Below, piece by piece: positions 1 through 8,761 of a stretch of DNA of 29,329 nucleotides. The notes beneath the pieces were generated by a model. It ran no database searches, was not told the origin of the DNA, and saw nothing but the letters and a program-made list of their open reading frames with translations. The DNA comes from Isotricha intestinalis (lineage: Eukaryota; Ciliophora; Litostomatea; Vestibuliferida; Isotrichidae). A program made the position numbers and the translations under genes. The stretch lies in the NCBI GenBank assembly GCA_023807065.1, contig JAJJLU010000039.1, forward strand, positions 1 through 29,329, read 5' to 3'. Each line of letters starts with the position of its first letter. Position 1 is the first letter of the stretch.

Positions 1-67
1 CCCCAATCCCCAATCCCCAATCCCCAATCCCCAATCCCCAATCCCCAATCCCCAATCCCCAATCCCC
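1..67. repeat. Left telomere, (CCCCAAT)9 plus CCCC
   Basis: Nine perfect tandem copies of the 7-mer CCCCAAT fill bases 1-63, followed by a final CCCC and then ordinary AT-rich DNA. The C-rich strand reads 5' to 3' inward from the left end, as at every ciliate telomere. The opposite end of the window carries the complementary GGGGATT repeat. The unit differs from CCCCAA (Tetrahymena) and CCCCAAAA (Oxytricha, Euplotes) by one added T or changed length. Confidence 0.95.
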
Positions 68-322
68 ATTTTTCATTCATTTTTTTGCAATTATAAACAA
101 TTTCTTATTAAATATTTAATAATTATTATTTACATAAATATTTAATTAATAATTGAAAAAAAAATTATGATTTAATAGGGACAATCCCAATAATAAGTAT
201 TTGTAAAATAATTATTAATTATATATAAAAAATTATTTAACATTATAAAAAATAGTTAATTGTTTTAAACTCATTTTTTATAACTATTTAAGATTCGGTC
301 TTGGCAAAACAAATAAATTTAA
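68..322. other. Left subtelomeric spacer and 5' region of the Hint gene
   Basis: AT-rich DNA without a gene. Two spots stand out from the AT background. One is a single degenerate telomere-like unit, AATCCCAAT, at 183-191. The other is a short GC-richer stretch around 294-310 (ATTCGGTCTTGGCAAAAC region), just before the Hint start codon, which might be a regulatory element or transcribed leader. No TATA-type or other promoter can be assigned, because the whole region is A/T. Confidence 0.5.
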
Positions 323-1000
323 ATGAAAACATTCCAAGCCTTTATATTTATAATTTTTTTGGTTTTAAAAGTTAAACCTTTGGGTGTTTGTTTAAGTATA
401 TGCGGCAGTGCTTGTTTTGCTTCTCTTACAAAAGCAATTTGTATGGCTTTTTGTATGGGAGCATGTGCAGCAGCTACTAAAAATTGTTTTTCTGTTGATA
501 CAACTATTCAAGTTCAAAAAAATGATACCATTATAGAATTACCAATTTCAAGAGTAAAAGAAAATGATAAAGTATTAACATTAAAAAATAGAAATTTTGA
601 ATTAACAAATGTTGTTCAAATACTTAATGAAAAAGGAAATTATACTTTTTATGAATTAAAAGCTCGAAATACAAAGGGAAATATTAAAATAATTAAATTA
701 ACTGAAAATCATGGAGTTATTATTATTAAAAATAATGAAAAATATATTATTCATGCCAAGAATATAAAAGAAGGAAATCTAGTATTAACTAATGAAGGAA
801 TTTTTATGATTTATAGTGTATCTAAATTAATACAAAATGAAAAATATACTTTATATACTAAGGATGGGACAGTATTGGCTTCTAATATCTTTGTTTCTAC
901 AATTTGCGAGCCTGATATTAATGAAAGTATATCATATGAAAAATTAATGAAGAGCTGGAGAAAAGCTCATAAAATAATTAATAATTATGTTAATTATTAA
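323..1000 (+). CDS. Secreted Cys-rich Hint (Hedgehog/intein-type autoprocessing) domain protein
   Basis: A 225-residue protein. Residues 1-20 form a hydrophobic signal peptide. Residues 23-48 hold two copies of CxxxCxxxC (C23, C27, C31 and C40, C44, C48). The rest, about 55-195, aligns by eye with the Hint fold of Hedgehog C-terminal domains: catalytic-type Cys in CFSVDTTI (C55), TENH at 127-130 matching the TxxH motif (T127, H130), then AKNIKEGNLVL (145-155) and DGTVLASNIFVST (181-193). Hint domains use the first Cys for an N-to-S acyl shift that releases the N-terminal part. No intein-style C-terminal His-Asn plus Cys/Ser/Thr junction is visible, so a Hog-like thioester route ending in hydrolysis or transfer to a nucleophile is more likely than splicing. 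The Asp used by Hedgehog for sterol activation seems to be Asn102 here, though that alignment is tentative. A tail of about 30 residues follows. The released peptide would be only the small Cys-rich head. Function unknown. Confidence 0.8.
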   Translation: MKTFQAFIFIIFLVLKVKPLGVCLSICGSACFASLTKAICMAFCMGACAAATKNCFSVDTTIQVQKNDTIIELPISRVKENDKVLTLKNRNFELTNVVQILNEKGNYTFYELKARNTKGNIKIIKLTENHGVIIIKNNEKYIIHAKNIKEGNLVLTNEGIFMIYSVSKLIQNEKYTLYTKDGTVLASNIFVSTICEPDINESISYEKLMKSWRKAHKIINNYVNY

Positions 1001-1621
1001 TATTTGATAATCTTTTTCTTTATTATCTTTATTAAAAATATTTATGATTTCTTCAATTTTTTGTTTATTTCTTATTTTATTTGCATCATTTGATACATTT
1101 AGTAATATTCATTTTATGGTTTGTATTCAATATATTACATTAAAATCTGATTATTTACTTGTTTATTAATTCATTTTTCATAATTGATATTTCCCTAAAT
1201 CTAATATCCTTAAATGAATTAGTAGTATTAAAATATGATTTATTTACCTGGTTTTTATGTTAATCAATATTTGATTTATATTCATTTTTCTTTGTTAATT
1301 CTTTTCCTTTTTCTATATATTAAAAATTCATTTCTCTAAATTTATTATATTCTTCCACTTCAAAAAATTCACATTTTCTCAATTATAAATATTCCTTATA
1401 TTTTTTTTAAAATATTTGATTAAAAAATAACCTTTAAATAAATTTATTCAAGGAAAAAATACAAGAAAATAAAAAGAATACATTTTACAAACACATTTTA
1501 AGTGAAGATTATTATTTAATTTATTAAAGAACAATTAGAAATCATTGTTTTCGTAATTTCATTATCATCATTAACATTATTCAATAAATATATTTAATTT
1601 AAACAAATTAATTTTTAAGAA
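1001..1621. other. Spacer with possible minus-strand coding fossil
   Basis: No intact gene. The plus strand is T-rich over 1001-1380, so the minus strand is A-rich like the sense strand of the real genes here. Minus-strand frames over 1158-1379 and 946-1108 read as charged, coil-like protein broken by stops, mostly TAA, and by a frame change. The part from about 1381 to 1621 is plain AT-rich DNA leading to the next start codon. Confidence 0.35.
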
Positions 1622-2221
1622 ATGGAGAAAGAAAATTATAAAAACTTATTAGTAGGTATAACTGGTTCAGTTGCTGCTGTAAGATTTGAACAAATAATTC
1701 AACAATTTTATTCCCTACATAAATTTAACATAAAAGCAATAATAACAGATAAAGCCAAAATATTTCTAGAAAAATTAATTTCTGATTATAAAGAAATAGA
1801 AAAAAAATATGAATGTGAAATATATTTTGATAATGATGAATTTGAATTATATAAAAAAGATGAAAATCGTGTTTTACATATTGAACTAAGAAAATGGGCA
1901 GATTTAGTTTTATTAGCACCACTTTCAGCAAATACTTTAGCAAAAATTACAAATGGAATTTGTGATAACTTATTGACTTCAGTTATTCGAGCTTGGGATT
2001 TTAAAAAAAAAGGTTTTTTTTGTCTTGCAATGAATACTTTAATGTATGATCATTTTATCACTCAAAAACAAGTCAATATTTTAGTTAATGAATTTAAGTT
2101 TATACAAATTCCTTCGGTTTGCAAAAAATTAAAATGTGGAGATATAGGTATGGGAGGGATTGCTGATACTAAAGATATTGTAAAGATTGTTTGTGAAAAT
2201 TTAAATTTGAAAATAGAATAA
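1622..2221 (+). CDS. PPCDC: Phosphopantothenoylcysteine decarboxylase (HAL3/CoaC type)
   Basis: A 199-residue flavoprotein that decarboxylates 4'-phosphopantothenoylcysteine to 4'-phosphopantetheine, the third step of coenzyme A synthesis. Family motifs are all present: the FMN-binding GITGSVAAVR near residues 12-21, the catalytic His86 in LHIELRKWAD, APLSANTLAKITNGICDNLL (99-118), substrate-clamp AMNTLM (136-141) with Asn138, and the flexible-flap Cys172 in KCGDIGMGG. Length matches plant HAL3 and human PPCDC, and it is a stand-alone enzyme rather than a fusion with the ligase as in bacteria. The family works as a cytosolic homotrimer. The first ATG gives the natural start. The acid/lysine-rich insert at 55-82 is somewhat longer than in plant HAL3. 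Spaced about 620 bp from the gene before and 1.2 kb from the next, so expressed alone. Confidence 0.95.
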   Translation: MEKENYKNLLVGITGSVAAVRFEQIIQQFYSLHKFNIKAIITDKAKIFLEKLISDYKEIEKKYECEIYFDNDEFELYKKDENRVLHIELRKWADLVLLAPLSANTLAKITNGICDNLLTSVIRAWDFKKKGFFCLAMNTLMYDHFITQKQVNILVNEFKFIQIPSVCKKLKCGDIGMGGIADTKDIVKIVCENLNLKIE

Positions 2222-3437
2222 ATAATTTGATTTTTCTAGTATTTAAATTTTATTTAAATCTTTCAAATTATTCTTCAAAATAATTTTCAGGATATCAAAA
2301 AACATTTATAAATATAATGGAAAAAAAATTTAAATTTGAATGAATCAATCAGAAACTTTTCCAATATATAATTTATTGCTTTTAATGTTAATATTTCTAA
2401 TATTATGAGAAACATAATTTTATATTGTTAATTCTCTTAAGTTATGAATTAGAATTTATGCTATATTTTAGTTTTTCTTTGAACTTATTTGATTACTTGG
2501 GATTAATTATCAAGAATAATTAAAATAAAATCAATCATATAAGAATAAATCTTTTTTTAAAATATCTTTATATAATAATAATTAGTTATTTTTATGGTTT
2601 TGGGATTTTTTGGTTGTTATCAATAAAAAGAATATTTAAAAAAGTTTAAATTTAAAAAAAGAATTATAATTATCCAAGATTCTAGAAAAAATTAATTAAT
2701 TATTTATTTCAAGTAAACACTCAATCATTTATTTTATTTACATAAAAAAATATTAATCCATACATTATGTATGAATATAGAAAATATAAAAATGATTATT
2801 TTATATTTATTATATAATCTTTACCAACATTCTCTACAATTCAATACACTTTTTTAGAATTAAAAAATTTATAAATGATTCATTGAAGAAAATAAATTCT
2901 AATTTTTTAATTTTTCATTGTTTTAAAATTTTTAATAAAATGTTTTACCTAATCTCCCTGAATTTTGAGAAAAACAAAGGTTATTACTCTATTATTTGAG
3001 AATAATGTTTGAAAATCTAATAAAAGTTCTTTGAGAAAAGATGATGAAATTCAAAAAAAATTAATTTAGAATCAAGTTATATAGAAATGTCACTCTTATT
3101 ATAAAATTTATTTTCTGTTTTGATTCAATTTTAAAACAAAAATTTATCTATTTGAATGATTAATTTTACCTTTTTTTATGTTTTTAATTTTATTTTTTTA
3201 AAATTTGAATTTTTTCACAAATTACAATTTTTTATTTTTTGTTCATTAGTAAATGAATTAAATTATTTCATTTATAATTATTTATATTGTATAGTAGTAT
3301 GTTTTAAAAAATCACTTAATTAAACATTTGTAATGAATTAAAAAGCAATCATCAATATTTATTATAATTTTTACTTCTTTTTAATTTTTAAATATAAATA
3401 ATAAATAAATCTAAAATAAATTAAGGAATTATTAACA
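2222..3437. other. 1.2 kb AT-rich spacer
   Basis: I see no gene. The region contains two GGGATT cores in telomere-like context, TTGGGATT at 2497-2504 and TTTTGGGATTTT around 2599-2609. Plus-strand frames between about 2960 and 3170 are open for short stretches, but all three frames look equally protein-like, which is what AT-rich DNA gives by chance. Confidence 0.4.
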
Positions 3438-5486
3438 ATGGACTCATATAAATCAGAATTGAAAAAAATTTCCCTTCAAAAAAAAAGTGATTATATAGAA
3501 TTAATAAAGCAATATAGAAAAAATATTGATATGAGAAAAAGTTTTGATATCACTCTTCATAAATCATTAAAAATATTTAATGAGAAAAAAAATAATCCAA
3601 ATGAAAAAGAAATTCAAAATCAAGATGAAAAAAAAGAAAAAATAATGATTAAAAATTTAGAAGAAAATATTTTAACACCTCCTAAAAAAATAAAAAAACA
3701 CATTATAAAAACAAGTCCAAAAAAAAGACAAGGAGCAAAAATTATATATAAAAATTCAACAAATTTAATAAAAAAATTAAAAGAATGTCCGAGTGAAAAT
3801 ATAGAAAAAGAAAAATTGAATCAACAAGAAAATGTGAATAAAAATATAATAAATTATGATAAAGATGCTTCAACCACTTCAACAACTTCTCCTATTACCA
3901 CTCCAATAAAAGGAATAAAAGATTCAAATTCAGATAATTTCAGTACTATTTTTTTTAGCGGAGATAATCATAAAAGATCATATTATCATTATGAAAAAAA
4001 TAAAAAGAAATATAATGAAACATTTAATATAATTAATGATACTATAAATACTACTACATTTGATAAATTTAATGAAACTGAATATCAAGATAAAACTTTA
4101 GATAATGATTATTTTAATAATACTATTCAAATTCCAGAGTATTTACCTAAAAAAATTGTAATTAATAAAAGATTGGTTGATAAAACTCAAACAAATGGAA
4201 AATACTATAATTATTATCAAAATCAAAATTTAAATAAAAATAATTCAAATAAATATGATTTAAGTCTTAACATTGAAGATTTAATTATGATAGAAGATAA
4301 ATTTTCAAAATTAATTAAAACTGTAAATGACCATAATATTAATATTGTAAATAAAACTTGTTATGAATGGTGGAATTATTATTTTAATTGTAGTTTAAAA
4401 GGAAATTGTGATTATTTATTTTCTGAACCAAGAAATAAGAATGTTATAGCATGTTATAATTCACTTTTATTAATAAGTATAATGTTGATTTATGATTTAT
4501 CTTTTCAACCAAAGCTTTTCTTGAAATTAATTGATTTTTTAAAAAATGTTTTATTTATCAACCATCAAAATTATCTTAATATATGTCAATATTTAATTTC
4601 AAGAATAAAACAAGAATATTTGTCTTCAAAATGGGTTGAACAATTAATTAAAATTACTTCATCTCAAGTTTCCAAAAAAAAATTATATATTTATGAATTA
4701 GACCAAAACCTACAATCATTGAATAAAATATTATCCACTATAATATTAAATTTAAATAGTACACATCAAATAATTAATCCAAAAATTGAATTAATATATA
4801 AGAATTTTATTCAGTATGAAGCAGAAACAATAAATAAAATTTTTATGACAGATATAATTCAAATAGATAATAAAGGTGGTTCTTTATTATTTTCGGAAAA
4901 AAAATATAATAATCCTATAATTAATAATTTTTTTTTAAGCAAAAACCCATTAAAGCCAATAAGTTTAGTATTAGATTTAGATGAAACTTTAATGTCTTTT
5001 GTATATACAGATAATGAAAAGAAAGAAGGTTTATCAAGATTAAGACCATTTCTATATAATTTTTTAAATTTAGTTAAAGAATATTATGAAATAATAACTT
5101 TTACAGCTGCTACTCAAAGTTATGCAGACCCAATATTAGATGCTATTGAAATTAAAAGAGGAAAATATTTTAATTTTAGATTATATAGAAATCATTGTTC
5201 AATTGTTAATAATATTATTGTAAAGGATATTAGTTTAATAGGAAGAGATATATCTAAAATTATTATTGTTGATAATATGCAACAAAATTTCAAACTTCAA
5301 AAAGAAAATGGAATATTAATTTCATCTTTTTGGGGTGAAGATTCAAATGACAAAGCTTTATTACAATTGGGAAGAATTTTGGTTACTATTGCGACTGAAA
5401 TGATTGGAAATAATTATTGTTATGATATTAGAGATTTAATTAGTAAATACAAAGATGATATTTTAAAGAATGTCTCTATGAATTAA
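3438..5486 (+). CDS. SCP/FCP1-like HAD phosphatase (NLI-interacting factor domain) with long N-terminal extension
   Basis: A 682-residue protein. The C-terminal 175 residues form an NIF/FCP1-homology domain of the HAD superfamily. They carry the DxDxT motif DLDET at 513-517 (nucleophile Asp513, acid Asp515), LRPFLYNFL from 535, TFTAATQSYADPILDAI as in the SCP group, Lys596 in VKDISLIGRD, and the acidic IIIVDN with Asp612-Asn613. Known members dephosphorylate Ser/Thr residues, including the RNA polymerase II tail. No BRCT domain follows, so it is SCP-like rather than true FCP1. Residues 1-300 are low-complexity and Lys/Asn-rich, with an STTSTTSPITTP tract around 149-161. Residues about 300-500 are helical with a Trp/Cys-containing patch (YEWWNYYFNCSLKGNC) that I do not recognise. 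The substrate cannot be read from sequence. Catalytic residues are intact, so activity is expected. Confidence 0.85.
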   Translation: MDSYKSELKKISLQKKSDYIELIKQYRKNIDMRKSFDITLHKSLKIFNEKKNNPNEKEIQNQDEKKEKIMIKNLEENILTPPKKIKKHIIKTSPKKRQGAKIIYKNSTNLIKKLKECPSENIEKEKLNQQENVNKNIINYDKDASTTSTTSPITTPIKGIKDSNSDNFSTIFFSGDNHKRSYYHYEKNKKKYNETFNIINDTINTTTFDKFNETEYQDKTLDNDYFNNTIQIPEYLPKKIVINKRLVDKTQTNGKYYNYYQNQNLNKNNSNKYDLSLNIEDLIMIEDKFSKLIKTVNDHNINIVNKTCYEWWNYYFNCSLKGNCDYLFSEPRNKNVIACYNSLLLISIMLIYDLSFQPKLFLKLIDFLKNVLFINHQNYLNICQYLISRIKQEYLSSKWVEQLIKITSSQVSKKKLYIYELDQNLQSLNKILSTIILNLNSTHQIINPKIELIYKNFIQYEAETINKIFMTDIIQIDNKGGSLLFSEKKYNNPIINNFFLSKNPLKPISLVLDLDETLMSFVYTDNEKKEGLSRLRPFLYNFLNLVKEYYEIITFTAATQSYADPILDAIEIKRGKYFNFRLYRNHCSIVNNIIVKDISLIGRDISKIIIVDNMQQNFKLQKENGILISSFWGEDSNDKALLQLGRILVTIATEMIGNNYCYDIRDLISKYKDDILKNVSMN

Positions 5487-6629
5487 TACTTTATTTATTT
5501 TTTATATATTTTTTTATTATATGTGTAAAAGATTTTTTGTTTTTATTTTTTTGATAAAAAATATTAAATAACAAGACAATTTAACATATAAAAACACTTA
5601 TTAAATTTTTATTTAAATTTCTTCAAAATATTAATATTAATGTTGAAATTATTAATTGATAGAAATAATTTTATTAAATTTTGTTATTTTTAGTTAGAAT
5701 AACCTCAAAAATCAATTATTTATATCTCTTATTTTTATTTAAAATTCTCCTGTTGAATAAATGTTTAATTAGTTTAGAAGAAGCTAATTTGAGAAATTTA
5801 TTTTATAACTTTAATCAATGATACTTTAATAAAATAAAATTATTTAGTGAACAATTACAGCTCAGATATTTTATTTAATAAACAATATTGGAAAAAATTA
5901 ATTTATTCATTAATTAGGTTCAATTAGAGATTTATTTTATTCAACTATAGCTTTTAATGTCTTTGGTATAAAATGTTTATTATTAAAAAAGAGAAATATT
6001 TATAAAAGAAAAATAATAATTATTTCAAGACAAATTCTTTTTTTATTCAAATACTCCATAAACAATGATTTAATCTTGGTTGATAAAAAATAATGATATA
6101 TCTTAATCTAAAAATAAATAATTAGAAATGATAAAAGTTTCAAACTCAAAATATAAGATGATAATTTTTTTAATGATTTTATTATTCTAATCTTTTTAAA
6201 ATTGTTTAAAAATTTTTAAAACAACGATATTATATCATTTCAACATAATTTTAAATTATAATTCCAAATGTTAATTTAAATAATAGAAAATTTAGAAAAA
6301 GATACGCTAAATCTTTTAAACTAATTGTTTCAAATAATAATATTTTTTCATCTCAATTAAACAACTTTTAAAAATGAATTTAACAAAAAAATAATAAAAT
6401 CATAGATATAGAATAAGAAAATAATGAAAAGAATGATGATAATAATAATGTTTTATTATAATACATTTTGATTATTATTTTGACAATGAACAAAATAATT
6501 AAAATTAAAATCTCAAATGATAAATATAAAAAGTAAGGAAATAAGATTTTGAAATTCAACATTATTAAGAAATGTTAAAATTACATTTATTTAGTTAATT
6601 AAATTAAAAAAAACATATATATCAAAAAA
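5487..6629. other. 1.1 kb AT-rich spacer
   Basis: No intact gene. One plus-strand frame is open without an ATG from 5914 to 6093 (59 codons, then TAA) and reads as plausible basic protein, flanked upstream in the same frame by stop-broken protein-like sequence. The remainder is A/T-rich. The minus-strand frame 6380-6562 gives only Leu/Ile/Phe-rich sequence typical of chance in such DNA. Confidence 0.4.
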
Positions 6630-8114
6630 ATGCATTCATATAATATTAATTTAGTAGAAGAAGAAGAAGAAGAAGAAGAAGAATTAGAAGAAGAAAGTGA
6701 TGAATTAATCCCTGACAGACCAGAATTAAAATATCAAAAAATACAAAAATTAAAATTTTTATGTCCTCCTTCAAATTTATCTCCTCATCCAAGAACTTTA
6801 TTTTTTTATTATAATCCAAAATTGAATAAAAATCAAAATACTTCAGAATTAAAAATAATAGATTATGAAATTAAAGAAAAAAAATATATGGTTGTTTATA
6901 AAGCATATCAAAATATACCTTTATGTTTAAGTGAACCAATGAAATTTAATAATATTATTAGGACAAAATTATTTGATAATACAAATATAATTTGGAAATT
7001 ATTAAAACAAAATTTAATGTTTCCTTTGTTGAAAACTCTAAACAAATATCAGAAATACAATCATTTCCCAATTACTTGGCAATTAAGTAGAAAAGACAAT
7101 TTATATAATAATTATCAAAAAATGAAAACAAATTTTCCAAACGAATATAATTATATGCCTGAAACATACATTATTCCAAAAGACAAAGATATATTTTTAT
7201 CAAAAAATGAAAATTATCAATTAAATCAAAATAATATTTGGTTAATAAAACCTGTTGCTTCGTCAAGAGGAAGAGGGATAAGAATTTTAACTGATATAAA
7301 AGATATTCCTGAAAAATGTTTAATAACTCATTATATCAGTAATCCTCATTTAATTAACGGAAAAAAATATGATTTAAGATTATATGTTTTAATTACAGGA
7401 TATACTCCGTTAAAAATATATTTATTTAATGATGGATTGGCTAGATTTTGTTCTGAGGATTTTGATCTCGACCAAAATAAATTAACTGATAATTTTATTC
7501 ATTTAACAAATTATTCTATTAATAAAGATAGTAAAAAATTTGAAAAAAATAATTGTCCTGAGAAAGAAGAAGGTAATAAATGGAGTTTATTAACTTATAA
7601 AAAGCATTTAATAGAAGAAAAAATAGACTTAGAAAAAATTTGGAATAAAATAAAAGATATAATAATAAAAACAATTATCTCAATAACAGATAATGGAATT
7701 CCAATTATAAAATGCTTTAAATTAAGTTCTGTGAATTTATTTGAAATATATGGATTTGATATTTTATTAGATGATAATTTAAATCCATGGTTAATGGAAG
7801 TTAATTTAAATCCAAGTTTAAATTGTGATAGTTATTTAGATTTAAAAATTAAATCTCAATTACTAACAGATATCTTTAATATTATTGGTCCAATTCCTTT
7901 TTCTCATGATGGTAAATTTAATATTATAGATGAAGAAGTTTTCTATACTGATTCAGTTAATGAAGCAGTTAATGAAACTCTTCATGAATTTCATAGACCA
8001 ACTGGAGGTTTTGAAAGAATTTTTCCGTTAAAAGAAAACATTAATATATATTCTAAATTTTTATTTAAACCTGAGGAAGAAAATAAAGCAGTTTGGGCAA
8101 ATTTACAATTATAA
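6630..8114 (+). CDS. TTLL5: TTLL5-like tubulin polyglutamylase
   Basis: A 494-residue tubulin tyrosine ligase-like enzyme of the ATP-grasp fold. Such enzymes add glutamates to tubulin C-terminal tails, here most likely in cilia, basal bodies or cortical microtubules. Motifs in order: KPVASSRGRGI at 207-217 (ATP and tail binding), DLRLYVLI from Asp248, YLFNDGLARF, FIHLTNYSINK, GNKWSLLTY, IIKTIIS, FEIYGFDILLDDNLNPWLMEVNLNPSL with Glu390 and Asn392 as metal/ATP ligands, and LDLKIKSQLLTDIFNIIG. The ASSRGRG form and the LDLKIK ending resemble TTLL5 more than TTLL4 or TTLL6. The protein stops soon after the catalytic core, lacking the long C-terminal extension of animal TTLL5. The N-terminus carries an acidic run (E10-E18, then LEEESDE) encoded by a GAA repeat. 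The exact subfamily is an inference; the enzyme class is secure. Confidence 0.9.
   Translation: MHSYNINLVEEEEEEEEELEEESDELIPDRPELKYQKIQKLKFLCPPSNLSPHPRTLFFYYNPKLNKNQNTSELKIIDYEIKEKKYMVVYKAYQNIPLCLSEPMKFNNIIRTKLFDNTNIIWKLLKQNLMFPLLKTLNKYQKYNHFPITWQLSRKDNLYNNYQKMKTNFPNEYNYMPETYIIPKDKDIFLSKNENYQLNQNNIWLIKPVASSRGRGIRILTDIKDIPEKCLITHYISNPHLINGKKYDLRLYVLITGYTPLKIYLFNDGLARFCSEDFDLDQNKLTDNFIHLTNYSINKDSKKFEKNNCPEKEEGNKWSLLTYKKHLIEEKIDLEKIWNKIKDIIIKTIISITDNGIPIIKCFKLSSVNLFEIYGFDILLDDNLNPWLMEVNLNPSLNCDSYLDLKIKSQLLTDIFNIIGPIPFSHDGKFNIIDEEVFYTDSVNEAVNETLHEFHRPTGGFERIFPLKENINIYSKFLFKPEEENKAVWANLQL
6657..6695 (+). repeat. GAA trinucleotide repeat inside the TTLL gene
   Basis: Nine consecutive GAA codons (6657-6683), one TTA, then three more GAA. 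All Glu codons use the same triplet, so this is a true microsatellite that could vary in length in frame, giving an acidic tail-like run at the N-terminus of the enzyme. Confidence 0.9.
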
Positions 8115-8761
8115 TTCTTTTGTAAAATATTATTTTAGAATCACTCATTTAAATTATATATTTTAATATCTGTAAAAGGGTTTTTATTGTTTTTTCTTTT
8201 TTATTAATTTTGTTTATATTAAATTATTTTTTTTTAAATTTAAAATTTATTAAATAAAATATTTTAATTCATTTTCAAAAACAATGAAAAAAGGTTATAA
8301 GACGACAAATATAAATCAACTCTTAAAAAAAGGAGTCAAATGTTGTATTTGAAAATTTTTTTCAAATATTATTGAAACTATTTTAACATAAAATAATTAA
8401 TTTAATATTAATTCAAGCTAAAAAATATTTGTTAATCAAGTCAAAACTTTATTTAACCAAACACAAACTAAATATATAATTAAATCAATGAATTTAAATT
8501 AATAAAATAAAATTAAAAATACTTATAAAATTTTCTCTTCTTAAAAATATTAATCTATTCTTTTAGTTTTAATCTCTAATTTACACATAAAATTTTATAA
8601 ATTATAATGTCAAAATTTTACAATTATATATATATTAATTATAATAATATATATGGGGATTGGGCTCAATTCAAATACCAATTATCAAAAAAATTATATA
8701 TAATTAATTATTTAAAAAAAATAATATTTAGAGAACACAAATAAAAAACTATAATTCAAAA
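8115..8761. other. AT-rich spacer with an interstitial telomere-like motif
   Basis: No gene seen. Long A/T runs dominate. An alternating TA stretch at about 8626-8654 leads directly into GGGGATTGGG (see separate entry), about 100 bp before the next start codon. Confidence 0.5.
8655..8664 (+). repeat. Interstitial telomere-like motif GGGGATTGGG
   Basis: Ten bases identical to 1.4 units of the right-end telomere repeat (GGGGATT)n, placed in very AT-rich DNA. The orientation is that of a right chromosome end. It could be a chance match, a regulatory site or an alternative telomere-addition site. Confidence 0.5.

Noticed and set aside
1..67. CRISPR-like short repeats
   Set aside because: The units are contiguous 7-mers without spacers at a molecule end, hence telomere.
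323..1000. Calling the Hint protein an intein or bacterial-intein-like splicing element
   Set aside because: There is no C-terminal His-Asn followed by Cys, Ser or Thr, and no coding sequence continues after it. The Hedgehog-type layout fits better.
946..1379. Reading internal TAA/TAG as Gln to extend spacer frames
   Set aside because: All confident genes, including 4713 dynein codons, lack internal TAA/TAG and end in TAA. C-to-T decay of CAA codons or chance explains the TAA-only breaks better.
2940..3170. Plus-strand protein-like stretch before the phosphatase gene
   Set aside because: All three frames look similarly protein-like and each has several stops, as expected from AT-rich DNA.
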